Below, piece after piece: positions 34,315 to 48,195 of a stretch of DNA of 64,000 bases. Positions within the stretch are counted from its first letter, which is position 1. The number at the start of each line of letters is the position of its first letter. Position numbers and translations under genes: made by a program. Below the pieces are notes generated by a model, which made no database searches, was not told the DNA's origin, and saw only the letters and a program-made list of their open reading frames with translations. Source of the stretch: Siphonodentalium dalli (lineage: Eukaryota > Mollusca > Scaphopoda > Gadilida > Siphonodentaliidae); contig CP136068.1 of assembly GCA_032622095.1 (NCBI GenBank), forward strand, positions 15,479,729-15,543,728. Reading direction: 5' to 3'.

Positions 34315-36090
34315 TAAGAAAAATTTGAATTTTACGAAATTTCACGTCTCACCATGATAAGTTGTTATTTCCATATTTTCTTATTTTCAAATGAAAATGA
34401 CCACATTTTGGACAGATTTAAAGAAGAAACGCATGGATTCGCCTGTATATAGTAAAGAAAGTGATAAATCTGGTAATTTTCCATGGATGTCATGTACCAT
34501 TAGGGGGTCAGGGGGTCTAAAGCCCCCCCTCCCCACAATTTTGAGGAGTGTTAGCCCCCCCCCCTATTGGGAAAATGTGTCATTTGACCCAATTAAGCTT
34601 TTCCGGCACCCAGTAGCCTTATCTGGGACCGTAGCCCCACCCCAAGTCGGGGGGGGGGGTGATGGCATCACCACTAGAGTTACTGTCGTGCAAAACTGTC
34701 ATGGCAGCTTTGTTAAACAGACAGTATGCCCTGCCATCTGGTAAAATTTCATGCCTGAGGCTGTCTGATGTTGTATCATAATGTTTCGATATTTAAATTG
34801 ACTTATGGTTGCTTTACATTGCTATTAAAAAAACAACAAAAAATTATTTTCTGTTAATTTTGGTAAATATTTATTATAAATTGCCAATTCTGCACGAAAA
34901 GGGTTTAAAATTGGACAATATATCCCTCTCAAAATGTATATTAACATTTCCTCTTCAATTTAGTAATATTATGGTATATAAGGACATACTTCAGTTATAC
35001 AAGATGCATTAGCTAGTAAAATTGAAAAAAAAGCTAAATTTTTTTGCTTTATTTTGAGGATTGACACTAATTTTCAGGATGCCTCATATTGGAAAAATAA
35101 ACCACTACTGCTCGATATAATCCATTTTTGATTTCAGTAAGGTCTATATTTTGATAAAATACTATAAGAAACGCTGTTATTCACACATATACATATATAT
35201 AAGAAAAATTTGAATTTTACGAAATTTCACGTCTCACCATGATAAATTGTTATTTCCATATTTTCTTATTTTCAAATGAAAATGACCACATTTTGGACAG
35301 ATTTAAAGAAGAAAGCATGGATTCGCCTGTATATAGTAAAGAAAGTGATAAATCTGGTAATTTTCCATGGATGTCATGTACCATTAGGGGGTCAGGGGGT
35401 CTAAAGCCCCCCCTCCCCACAATTTTGAGGAGTGTTAGCCCCCCCCCCCCCTATTGGGAAAATGTGTCATTTGACCCAATTAAGCTTTTCCGGCACCCAG
35501 TAGCCTTATCTGGGACCGTAGCCCCACCCCAAGTCGGGGGGGGGGGGGTGATGGCATCACCACTAGAGTTACTGTCGTGCAAAACTGTCATGGCAGCTTT
35601 GTTAAACAGACAGTATGCCCTGCCATCTGGTAAAATTTCATGCCTGAGGCTGTGTCTGATGTTGTATCATAATGTTTCGATATTTAAATTGACTTATGGT
35701 TGCTTTACATTGCTATTAAAAAAACAACAAAAAATTATTTTCTGTTAATTTTGGTAAATATTTATTATAAATTGCCAATTCTGCACGAAAAGGGTTTAAA
35801 ATTGGACAATATATCCCTCTCAAAATGTATATTAACATTTCCTCTTCAATTTAGTAATATTATGGTATATAAGGACATACTTCAGTTATACAAGATGCAT
35901 TAGCTAGTAAAATTGAAAAAAAAGCTAAATTTTTTTGCTTTATTTTGAGGATTGACACTAATTTTCAGGATGCCTCATATTGGAAAAATAAACCACTACT
36001 GCTCGATATAATCCATTTTTGATTTCAGTAAGGTCTATATTTTGATAAAATACTATAAGAAACGCTGTTATTCACACATATACATATATA

Positions 36091-36552
36091 TAGGAATCAG
36101 GGAGCTAAATGTGTTCTAGAGTCGGGGAGCGAGTACACCGTGGAACCCTAAAGGTGAAGGTAACTGAAGAATGACCTTCACCTGATACATGCGACACGTT
36201 ATTAAAGGATGACATCGCGTTTATTTGATTTGTACATAATATCTAAATAATTTAAACTGGTGAATGAATGGGGGAACGGATTTTTGTGAGCGGGAAATGT
36301 ATTTAACTAGCTGTTGTAGATTTGGGTTTTTCCAGATCAAATTTGGCTGTGAGATAGCCCTGTCGTACACTTGGGGATTTATTTTAAAAAGTAAACACAT
36401 GACCTATGATTTTTCTTGCATTTTCGTGATCAACTGGTGTCAATCTAGCTGGGTAAACATCACTGGTATGGCCTGCAGGCTTCAATTCAGCGAATTTGGC
36501 CGAAACGTTAACACTGTCGCCTATGGGAAACCATTTAGTTCCGTGATTCCTA
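36091..36552 (+). mobile_element. MITE-B copy 10
   Basis: Consensus-like. The core immediately downstream has one extra A (CGAAAATTTCACG). Confidence 0.88.
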
Positions 36553-37440
36553 TAAGAAAAATTTGAATTTTACGAAAATTTCACGTCTCACCATGATAAG
36601 TTGTTATTTCCATATTTTCTTATTTTCAAATGAAAATGACCACATTTTGGACAGATTTAAAGAAGAAACGCATGGATTCGCCTGTATATAGTAAAGAAAG
36701 TGATAAATCTGGTAATTTTCCATGGATGTCATGTACCATTAGGGGGTCAGGGGGTCTAAAGCCCCCCCTCCCCACAATTTTGAGGAGTGTTAGCCCCCCC
36801 CCCCTATTGGGAAAATGTGTCATTTGACCCAATTAAGCTTTTCCGGCACCCAGTAGCCTTATCTGGGACCGTAGCCCCACCCCAAGTCGGGGGGGGGGTG
36901 ATGGCATCACCACTAGAGTTACTGTCGTGCAAAACTGTCATGGCAGCTTTGTTAAACAGACAGTATGCCCTGCCATCTGGTAAAATTTCATGCCTGAGGC
37001 TGTGTCTGATGTTGTATCATAATGTTTCGATATTTAAATTGACTTATGGTTGCTTTACATTGCTATTAAAAAAACAACAAAAAATTATTTTCTGTTAATT
37101 TTGGTAAATATTTATTATAAATTGCCAATTCTGCACGAAAAGGGTTTAAAATTGTACAATATATCCCTCTCAAAATGTATATTAACATTTCCTCTTCAAT
37201 TTAGTAATATTGTGGTATATAAGGACATACTTCAGTTATACAAGATGCATTAGCTAGTAAAATTGAAAAAAAAGCTAAATTTTTTTGCTTTATTTTGAGG
37301 ATTGACACTAATTTTCAGGATGCCTCATATTGGAAAAATAAACCACTACTGCTCGATATAAACCATTTTTGATTTCAGTAAGGTCTATATTTTGATAAAA
37401 TACTATAAGAAACGCTGTTATTCACACATATACATATATA

Positions 37441-37902
37441 TAGGAATCAGGGAGCTAAATGTGTTCTAGAGTCGGGGAGCGAGTACACCGTGGAACCCTA
37501 AAGGTGAAGGTAACTGAAGAATGACCTTCACCTGATACATGCGACACGTTATTAAAGGATGACATCGCGTTTATTTGATTTGTACATAATATCTAAATAA
37601 TTTAAACTGGTGAATGAATGGGGGAACGGATTTTTGTGAGCGGGAAATGTATTTAACTAGCTGTTGTAGATTTGGGTTTTTCCAGATCAAATTTGGCTGT
37701 GAGATAGCCCTGTCGTACACTTGGGGATTTATTTTAAAAGTAAACACATGACCTATGATTTTCTCTTGCATTTTCGTGATCAACTGGTGTCAATCTAGCT
37801 GGGTAAACATCACTGGTATGGCCTGCAGGCTTCAATTCAGCGAATTTGGCCGAAACGTTAACACTGTCGCCTATGGGAAACCATTTAGTTCCGTGATTCC
37901 TA
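37441..37902 (+). mobile_element. MITE-B copy 11
   Basis: One A is missing in TTTTAAAAGTAAAC and one base is gained in GATTTTCTCTTGC, so length is conserved but the plus-strand 100-codon frame is broken. This shows the frame is not under constraint. Confidence 0.88.
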
Positions 37903-40563
37903 TAAGAAAAATTTGAATTTTACGAAATTTCACGTCTCACCATGATAAGTTGTTATTTCCATATTTTCTTATTTTCAAATGAAAATGACCACATTTTGGA
38001 CAGATTTAAAGAAGAAACGCATGGATTCGCCTGTATATAGTAAAGAAAGTGATAAATCTGGTAATTTTCCATGGATGTCATGTACCATTAGGGGGTCAGG
38101 GGGTCTAAAGCCCCCCCTCCCCACAATTTTGAGGAGTGTTAGCCCCCCCCCCCCTATTGGGAAAATGTGTCATTTGACCCAATTAAGCTTTTCCGGCACC
38201 CAGTAGCCTTATCTGGGACCGTAGCCCCACCCCAAGTCGGGGGGGGGGGTGATGGCATCACCACTAGAGTTACTGTCGTGCAAAACTGTCATGGCAGCTT
38301 TGTTAAACAGACAGTATGCCCTGCCATCTGGTAAAATTTCATGCCTGAGGCTGTGTCTGATGTTGTATCATAATGTTTCGATATTTAAATTGACTTATGG
38401 TTGCTTTACATTGCTATTAAAAAAACAACAAAAAATTATTTTCTGTTAATTTTGGTAAATATTTATTATAAATTGCCAATTCTGCACGAAAAGGGTTTAA
38501 AATTGGACAATATATCCCTCTCAAAATGTGTATTAACATTTCCTCTTCAATTTAGTAATATTATGGTATATAAGGACATACTTCAGTTATACAAGATGCA
38601 TTAGCTAGTAAAATTGAAAAAAAAGCTAAATTTTTTTGCTTTATTTTGAGGATTGACACTAATTTTCAGGATGCCTCATATTGGAAAAATAAACCACTAC
38701 TGCTCGATATAATCCATTTTTGATTTCAGTAAGGTCTATATTTTGATAAAATACTATAAGAAACGCTGTTATTCACACATATACATATATATAAGAAAAA
38801 TTTGAATTTTACGAAATTTCACGTCTCACCATGATAAGTTGTTATTTCCATATTTTCTTATTTTCAAATGAAAATGACCACATTTTGGACAGATTTAAAG
38901 AAGAAACGCATGGATTCGCCTGTATATAGTAAAGAAAGTGATAAATCTGGTAATTTTCCATGGATGTCATGTACCATTAGGGGGTCAGGGGGTCTAAAGC
39001 CCCCCCTCCCCACAATTTTGAGGAGTGTTAGCCCCCCCCTATTGGGAAAATGTGTCATTTGAACCAATTAAGCTTTTCCGGCACCCAGTAGCCTTATCTG
39101 GGACCGTAGCCCCACCCCAAGTCGGGGGGGGGGTGATGGCATCACCACTAGAGTTACTGTCGTGCAAAACTGTCATGGCAGCTTTGTTAAACAGACAGTA
39201 TGCCCTGCCATCTGGTAAAATTTCATGCCTGAGGCTGTGTCTGATGTTTGTATCATAATGTTTCGATATTTAAATTGACTTATGGTTGCTTTACATTGCT
39301 ATTAAAAAAACAACAAAAAATTATTTTCTGTTAATTTTGGTAAATATTTATTATAAATTGCCAATTCTGCACGAAAAGGGTTTAAAATTGGACAATATAT
39401 CCCTCTCAAAATGTATATTAACATTTCCTCTTCAATTTAGTAATATTATGGTATATAAGGACATACTTCAGTTATACAAGATGCATTAGCTAGTAAAATT
39501 GAAAAAAAAGCTAAATTTTTTTGCTTTATTTTGAGGATTGACACTAATTTTCAGGATGCCTCATATTGGAAAAATAAACCACTACTGCTCGATATAATCC
39601 ATTTTTGATTTCAGTAAGGTCTATATTTTGATAAAATACTATAAGAAACGCTGTTATTCACACATATACATATATATAAGAAAAATTTGAATTTTACGAA
39701 ATTTCACGTCTCACCATGATAAGTTGTTATTTCCATATTTTCTTATTTTCAAATGAAAATGACCACATTTTGGACAGATTTAAAGAAGAAACGCATGGAT
39801 TCGCCTGTATATAGTAAAGAAAGTGATAAATCTGGTAATTTTTCCATGGATGTCATGTACCATTAGGGGGTCAGGGGGTCTAAAGCCCCCCCTCCCCACA
39901 ATTTTGAGGAGTGTTAGCCCCCCCCCCTATTGGGAAAATGTGTCATTTGACCCAATTAAGCTTTTCCGGCACCCAGTAGCCTTATCTGGGACCGTAGCCC
40001 CACCCCAAGTCGGGGGGGGGTGATGGCATCACCACTAGAGTTACTGTCGTGCAAAACTGTCATGGCAGCTTTGTTAAACAGACAGTATGCCCTGCCATCT
40101 GGTAAAATTTCATGCCTGAGGCTGTGTCTGATGTTGTATCATAATGTTTCGATATTTAAATTGACTTATGGTTGCTTTACATTGCTATTAAAAAAAACAA
40201 CAAAAAATTATTTTCTGTTAATTTTGGTAAATATTTATTATAAATTGCCAATTCTGCACGAAAAGGGTTTAAAATTGGACAATATATCCCTCTCAAAATG
40301 TATATTAACATTTCCTCTTCAATTTAGTAATATTATGGTATATAAGGACATACTTCAGTTATACAAGATGCATTAGCTAGTAAAATTGAAAAAAAAGCTA
40401 AATTTTTTTGCTTTATTTTGAGGATTGACACTAATTTTCAGGATGCCTCATATTGGAAAAATAAACCACTACTGCTCGATATAATCCATTTTTGATTTCA
40501 GTAAGGTCTATATTTTGATAAAATACTATAAGAAACGCTGTTATTCACACATATACATATATA

Positions 40564-41025
40564 TAGGAATCAGGGAGCTAAATGTGTTCTAGAGTCGGGG
40601 AGCGAGTACACCGTGGAACCATAAAGGTGAAGGTAACTGAAGAATGACCTTCACCTGATACATGCGACACGTTATTAAAGGATGACATCGCGTTTATTTG
40701 ATTTGTACATAATATCTAAATAATTTAAACTGGTGAATGAATGGGGGAACGGATTTTTGTGAGCGGGAAATGTATTTAACTAGCTGTTGTAGATTTGGGT
40801 TTTTCCAGATCAAATTTGGCTGTGAGATAGCCCTGTCGTACACTTGGGGATTTATTTTAAAAAGTAAACACATGACCTATGATTTTTCTTGCATTTTCGT
40901 GATCAACTGGTGTCAATCTAGCTGGGTAAACATCACTGGTATGGCCTGCAGGCTTCAATTCAGCGAATTTGGCCGAAACGTTAACACTGTCGCCTATGGG
41001 AAACCATTTAGTTCCGTGATTCCTA
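40564..41025 (+). mobile_element. MITE-B copy 12
   Basis: Carries the CCATAAAGG state otherwise confined to copies 1-4, about 17 kb from the nearest of them. Preceded by two empty units. Confidence 0.88.
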
Positions 41026-42801
41026 TAAGAAAAATTTGAATTTTACGAAATTTCACGTCTCACCATGATAAGTTGTTATTTCCATATTTTCTTATTTTCA
41101 AATGAAAATGACCACATTTTGGACAGATTTAAAGAAGAAACGCATGGATTCGCCTGTATATAGTAAAGAAAGTGATAAATCTGGTAATTTTCCATGGATG
41201 TCATGTACCATTAGGGGGTCAGGGGGTCTAAAGCCCCCCTCCCCACAATTTTGAGGAGTGTTAGCCCCCCCCCCCTATTGGGAAAATGTGTCATTTGACC
41301 CAATTAAGCTTTTCCGGCACCCAGTAGCCTTATCTGGGACCGTAGCCCCACCCCAAGTCGGGGGGGGGGGTGATGGCATCACCACTAGAGTTACTGTCGT
41401 GCAAAACTGTCATGGCAGCTTTGTTAAACAGACAGTATGCCCTGCCATCTGGTAAAATTTCATGCCTGAGGCTGTGTCTGATGTTGTATCATAATGTTTC
41501 GATATTTAAATTGACTTATGGTTGCTTTACATTGCTATTAAAAAAACAACAAAAAATTATTTTCTGTTAATTTTGGTAAATATTTATTATAAATTGCCAA
41601 TTCTGCACGAAAAGGGTTTAAAATTGGACAATATATCCCTCTCAAAATGTATATTAACATTTCCTCTTCAATTTAGTAATATTATGGTATATAAGGACAT
41701 ACTTCAGTTATACAAGATGCATTAGCTAGTAAAATTGAAAAAAAAGCTAAATTTTTTTGCTTTATTTTGAGGATTGACACTAATTTTCAGGATGCCTCAT
41801 ATTGGAAAAATAAACCACTACTGCTCGATATAATCCATTTTTGATTTCAGTAAGGTCTATATTTTGATAAAATACTATAAGAAACGCTGTTATTCACACA
41901 TATACATATATATAAGAAAAATTTGAATTTTACGAAATTTCACGTCTCACCATGATAAGTTGTTATTTCCATATTTTCTTATTTTCAAATGAAAATGACC
42001 ACATTTTGGACAGATTTAAAGAAGAAACGCATGGATTCGCCTGTATATAGTAAAGAAAGTGATAAATCTGGTAATTTTCCATGGATGTCATGTACCATTA
42101 GGGGGTCAGGGGGTCTAAAGCCCCCCCTCCCCACAATTTTGAGGAGTGTTAGCCCCCCCCTATTGGGAAAATGTGTCATTTGACCCAATTAAGCTTTTCC
42201 GGCACCCAGTAGCCTTATCTGGGACCGTAGCCCCACCCCAAGTCGGGGGGGGGGGGGGGTGATGGCATCACCACTAGAGTTACTGTCGTGCAAAACTGTC
42301 ATGGCAGCTTTGTTAAACAGACAGTATGCCCTGCCATCTGGTAAAATTTCATGCCTGAGGCTGTGTCTGATGTTGTATCATAATGTTTCGATATTTAAAT
42401 TGACTTATGGTTGCTTTACATTGCTATTAAAAAAACAACAAAAAATTATTTTCTGTTAATTTTGGTAAATATTTATTATAAATTGCCAATTCTGCACGAA
42501 AAGGGTTTAAAATTGGACAATATATCCCTCTCAAAATGTATATTAACATTTCCTCTTCAATTTAGTAATATTATGGTATATAAGGACATACTTCAGTTAT
42601 ACAAGATGCATTAGCTAGTAAAATTGAAAAAAAAGCTAAATTTTTTTGCTTTATTTTGAGGATTGACACTAATTTTCAGGATGCCTCATATTGGAAAAAT
42701 AAACCACTACTGCTCGATATAATCCATTTTTGATTTCAGTAAGGTCTATATTTTGATAAAATACTATAAGAAACGCTGTTATTCACACATATACATATAT
42801 A

Positions 42802-43263
42802 TAGGAATCAGGGAGCTAAATGTGTTCTAGAGTCGGGGAGCGAGTACACCGTGGAACCCTAAAGGTGAAGGTAACTGAAGAATGACCTTCACCTGATACA
42901 TGCGACACGTTATTAAAGGATGACATCGCGTTTATTTGATTTGTACATAATATCTAAATAATTTAAACTGGTGAATGAATGGGGGAACGGATTTTTGTGA
43001 GCGGGAAATGTATTTAACTAGCTGTTGTAGATTTGGGTTTTTCCAGATCAAATTTGGCTGTGAGATAGCCCTGTCGTACACTTGGGGATTTATTTTAAAA
43101 AGTAAACACATGACCTATGATTTTTCTTGCATTTTCGTGATCAACTGGTGTCAATCTAGCTGGGTAAACATCACTGGTATGGCCTGCAGGCTTCAATTCA
43201 GCGAATTTGGCAGAAACGTTAACACTGTCGCCTATGGGAAACCATTTAGTTCCGTGATTCCTA
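42802..43263 (+). mobile_element. MITE-B copy 13
   Basis: TTTGGCAGAAACG (others GGCCGAAACG), matching the old outlying copy at 7482. Confidence 0.88.
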
Positions 43264-44150
43264 TAAGAAAAATTTGAATTTTACGAAATTTCACGTCTCA
43301 CCATGATAAGTTGTTATTTCCATATTTTCTTATTTTCAAATGAAAATGACCACATTTTGGACAGATTTAAAGAAGAAACGCATGGATTCGCCTGTATATA
43401 GTAAAGAAAGTGATAAATCTGGTAATTTTCCATGGATGTCATGTACCATTAGGGGGTCAGGGGGTCTAAAGCCCCCCCTCCCCACAATTTTGAGGAGTGT
43501 TAGCCCCCCCCCCCTATTGGGAAAATGTGTCATTTGACCCAATTAAGCTTTTCCGGCACCCAGTAGCCTTATCTGGGACCGTAGCCCCACCCCAAGTCGG
43601 GGGGGGGGTGATGGCATCACCACTAGAGTTACTGTCGTGCAAAACTGTCATGGCAGCTTTGTTAAACAGACAGTATGCCCTGCCATCTGGTAAAATTTCA
43701 TGCCTGAGGCTGTGTCTGATGTTGTATCATAATGTTTCGATATTTAAATTGACTTATGGTTGCTTTACATTGCTATTAAAAAAACAACAAAAAATTATTT
43801 TCTGTTAATTTTGGTAAATATTTATTATAAATTGCCAATTCTGCACGAAAAGGGTTTAAAATTGGACAATATATCCCTCTCAAAATGTATATTAACATTT
43901 CCTCTTCAATTTAGTAATATTATGGTATATAAGGACATACTTCAGTTATACAAGATGCATTAGCTAGTAAAATTGAAAAAAAAGCTAAATTTTTTTGCTT
44001 TATTTTGAGGATTGACACTAATTTTCAGGATGCCTCATATTGGAAAAATAAACCACTACTGCTCGATATAATCCATTTTTGATTTCAGTAAGGTCTATAT
44101 TTTGATAAAATACTATAAGAAACGCTGTTATTCACACATATACATATATA

Positions 44151-44612
44151 TAGGAATCAGGGAGCTAAATGTGTTCTAGAGTCGGGGAGCGAGTACACCG
44201 TGGAACCCTAAAGGTGAAGGTAACTGAAGAATGACCTTCACCTGATACATCCGACACGTTATTAAAGGATGACATCGCGTTTATTTGATTTGTACATAAT
44301 ATCTAAATAATTTAAACTGGTGAATGAATGGGGGAACGGATTTTTGTGAGCGGGAAATGTATTTAACTAGCTGTTGTAGATTTGGGTTTTTCCAGATCAA
44401 ATTTGGCTGTGAGATAGCCCTGTCGTACACTTGGGGATTTATTTTAAAAAGTAAACACATGACCTATGATTTTTCTTGCATTTTCGTGATCAACTGGTGT
44501 CAATCTAGCTGGGTAAACATCCTTGGTATGGCCTGCAGGCTTCAATTCAGCGAATTTGGCCGAAACGTTAACACTGTCGCCTATGGGAAACCATTTAGTT
44601 CCGTGATTCCTA
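44151..44612 (+). mobile_element. MITE-B copy 14
   Basis: ACATCCGACACG and CATCCTTGGTATGG, both shared only with copy 16. The next core has AATTATGC (others AATTAAGC), also shared with the core after copy 16. Confidence 0.88.
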
Positions 44613-46387
44613 TAAGAAAAATTTGAATTTTACGAAATTTCACGTCTCACCATGATAAGTTGTTATTTCCATATTTTCTTATTTTCAAATGAAAATGACC
44701 ACATTTTGGACAGATTTAAAGAAGAAACGCATGGATTCGCCTGTATATAGTAAAGAAAGTGATAAATCTGGTAATTTTCCATGGATGTCATGTACCATTA
44801 GGGGGTCAGGGGGTCTAAAGCCCCCCCTCCCCACAATTTTGAGGAGTGTTAGCCCCCCCCCCCTATTGGGAAAATGTGTCATTTGACCCAATTATGCTTT
44901 TCCGGCACCCAGTAGCCTTATCTGGGACCGTAGCCCCACCCCAAGTCGGGGGGGGGGGGTGATGGCATCACCACTAGAGTTACTGTCGTGCAAAACTGTC
45001 ATGGCAGCTTTGTTAAACAGACAGTATGCCCTGCCATCTGGTAAAATTTCATGCCTGAGGCTGTGTCTGATGTTGTATCATAATGTTTCGATATTTAAAT
45101 TGACTTATGGTTGCTTTACATTGCTATTAAAAAAACAACAAAAAATTATTTTCTGTTAATTTTGGTAAATATTTATTATAAATTGCCAATTCTGCACGAA
45201 AAGGGTTTAAAATTGGACAATATATCCCTCTCAAAATGTATATTAACATTTCCTCTTCAATTTAGTAATATTATGGTATATAAGGACATACTTCAGTTAT
45301 ACAAGATGCATTAGCTAGTAAAATTGAAAAAAAAGCTAAATTTTTTTGCTTTATTTTGAGGATTGACACTAATTTTCAGGATGCCTCATATTGGAAAAAT
45401 AAACCACTACTGCTCGATATAATCCATTTTTGATTTCAGTAAGGTCTATATTTTGATAAAATACTATAAGAAACGCTGTTATTCACACATATACATATAT
45501 ATAAGAAAAATTTGAATTTTACGAAATTTCACGTCTCACCATGATAAGTTGTTATTTCCATATTTTCTTATTTTCAAATGAAAATGACCACATTTTGGAC
45601 AGATTTAAAGAAGAAACGCATGGATTCGCCTGTATATAGTAAAGAAAGTGATAAATCTGGTAATTTTCCATGGATGTCATGTACCATTAGGGGGTCAGGG
45701 GGTCTAAAGCCCCCCCTCCCCACAATTTTGAGGAGTGTTAGCCCCCCCCCCCTATTGGGAAAATGTGTCATTTGACCCAATTAAGCTTTTCCGGCACCCA
45801 GTAGCCTTATCTGGGACCGTAGCCCCACCCCAAGTCGGGGGGGGGTGATGGCATCACCACTAGAGTTACTGTCGTGCAAAACTGTCATGGCAGCTTTGTT
45901 AAACAGACAGTATGCCCTGCCATCTGGTAAAATTTCATGCCTGAGGCTGTGTCTGATGTTGTATCATAATGTTTCGATATTTAAATTGACTTATGGTTGC
46001 TTTACATTGCTATTAAAAAAACAACAAAAAATTATTTTCTGTTAATTTTGGTAAATATTTATTATAAATTGCCAATTCTGCACGAAAAGGGTTTAAAATT
46101 GGACAATATATCCCTCTCAAAATGTATATTAACATTTCCTCTTCAATTTAGTAATATTATGGTATATAAGGACATACTTCAGTTATACAAGATGCATTAG
46201 CTAGTAAAATTGAAAAAAAAGCTAAATTTTTTTGCTTTATTTTGAGGATTGACACTAATTTTCAGGATGCCTCATATTGGAAAAATAAACCACTACTGCT
46301 CGATATAATCCATTTTTGATTTCAGTAAGGTCTATATTTTGATAAAATACTATAAGAAACGCTGTTATTCACACATATACATATATA

Positions 46388-46849
46388 TAGGAATCAGGGA
46401 GCTAAATGTGTTCTAGAGTCGGGGAGCGAGTACACCGTGGAACCCTAAAGGTGAAGGTAACTGAAGAATGACCTTCACCTGATACATGCGACACGTTATT
46501 AAAGGATGACATCGCGTTTATTTGATTTGTACATAATATCTAAATAATTTAAACTGGTGAATGAATGGGGGAACGGATTTTTGTGAGCGGGAAATGTATT
46601 TAACTAGCTGTTGTAGATTTGGGTTTTTCCAGATCAAATTTGGCTGTGAGATAGCCCTGTCGTACACTTGGGGATTTATTTTAAAAAGTAAACACATGAC
46701 CTATGATTTTTCTTGCATTTTCGTGATCAACTGGTGTCAATCTAGCTGGGTAAACATCACTGGTATGGCCTGCAGGCTTCAATTCAGCGAATTTGGCCGA
46801 AACGTTAACACTGTCGCCTATGGGAAACCATTTAGTTCCGTGATTCCTA
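46388..46849 (+). mobile_element. MITE-B copy 15
   Basis: Consensus-like. Lies between the duplicated blocks that contain copies 14 and 16. Confidence 0.88.
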
Positions 46850-47733
46850 TAAGAAAAATTTGAATTTTACGAAATTTCACGTCTCACCATGATAAGTTGT
46901 TATTTCCATATTTTCTTATTTTCAAATGAAAATGACCACATTTTGGACAGATTTAAAGAAGAAACGCATGGATTCGCCTGTATATAGTAAAGAAAGTGAT
47001 AAATCTGGTAATTTTCCATGGATGTCATGTACCATTAGGGGGTCAGGGGGTCTAAAGCCCCCCCTCCCCACAATTTTGAGGAGTGTTAGCCCCCCCCCTA
47101 TTGGGAAAATGTGTCATTTGACCCAATTAAGCTTTTCCGGCACCCAGTAGCCTTATCTGGGACCGTAGCCCCACCCCAAGTCGGGGGGGGGTGATGGCAT
47201 CACCACTAGAGTTACTGTCGTGCAAAACTGTCATGGCAGCTTTGTTAAACAGACAGTATGCCCTGCCATCTGGTAAAATTTCATGCCTGAGGCTGTGTCT
47301 GATGTTGTATCATAATGTTTCGATATTTAAATTGACTTATGGTTGCTTTACATTGCTATTAAAAAAACAACAAAAAATTATTTTCTGTTAATTTTGGTAA
47401 ATATTTATTATAAATTGCCAATTCTGCACGAAAAGGGTTTAAAATTGGACAATATATCCCTCTCAAAATGTATATTAACATTTCCTCTTCAATTTAGTAA
47501 TATTATGGTATATAAGGACATACTTCAGTTATACAAGATGCATTAGCTAGTAAAATTGAAAAAAAAGCTAAATTTTTTTGCTTTATTTTGAGGATTGACA
47601 CTAATTTTCAGGATGCCTCATATTGGAAAAATAAACCACTACTGCTCGATATAATCCATTTTTGATTTCAGTAAGGTCTATATTTTGATAAAATACTATA
47701 AGAAACGCTGTTATTCACACATATACATATATA

Positions 47734-48195
47734 TAGGAATCAGGGAGCTAAATGTGTTCTAGAGTCGGGGAGCGAGTACACCGTGGAACCCTAAAGGTGA
47801 AGGTAACTGAAGAATGACCTTCACCTGATACATCCGACACGTTATTAAAGGATGACATCGCGTTTATTTGATTTGTACATAATATCTAAATAATTTAAAC
47901 TGGTGAATGAATGGGGGAACGGATTTTTGTGAGCGGGAAATGTATTTAACTAGCTGTTGTAGATTTGGGTTTTTCCAGATCAAATTTGGCTGTGAGATAG
48001 CCCTGTCGTACACTTGGGGATTTATTTTAAAAAGTAAACACATGACCTATGATTTTTCTTGCATTTTCGTGATCAACTGGTGTCAATCTAGCTGGGTAAA
48101 CATCCTTGGTATGGCCTGCAGGCTTCAATTCAGCGAATTTGGCCGAAACGTTAACACTGTCGCCTATGGGAAACCATTTAGTTCCGTGATTCCTA
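47734..48195 (+). mobile_element. MITE-B copy 16
   Basis: Same two diagnostic variants as copy 14, 3583 bp away, and the same AATTATGC in the following core. Marks a block duplication spanning several units. Confidence 0.88.
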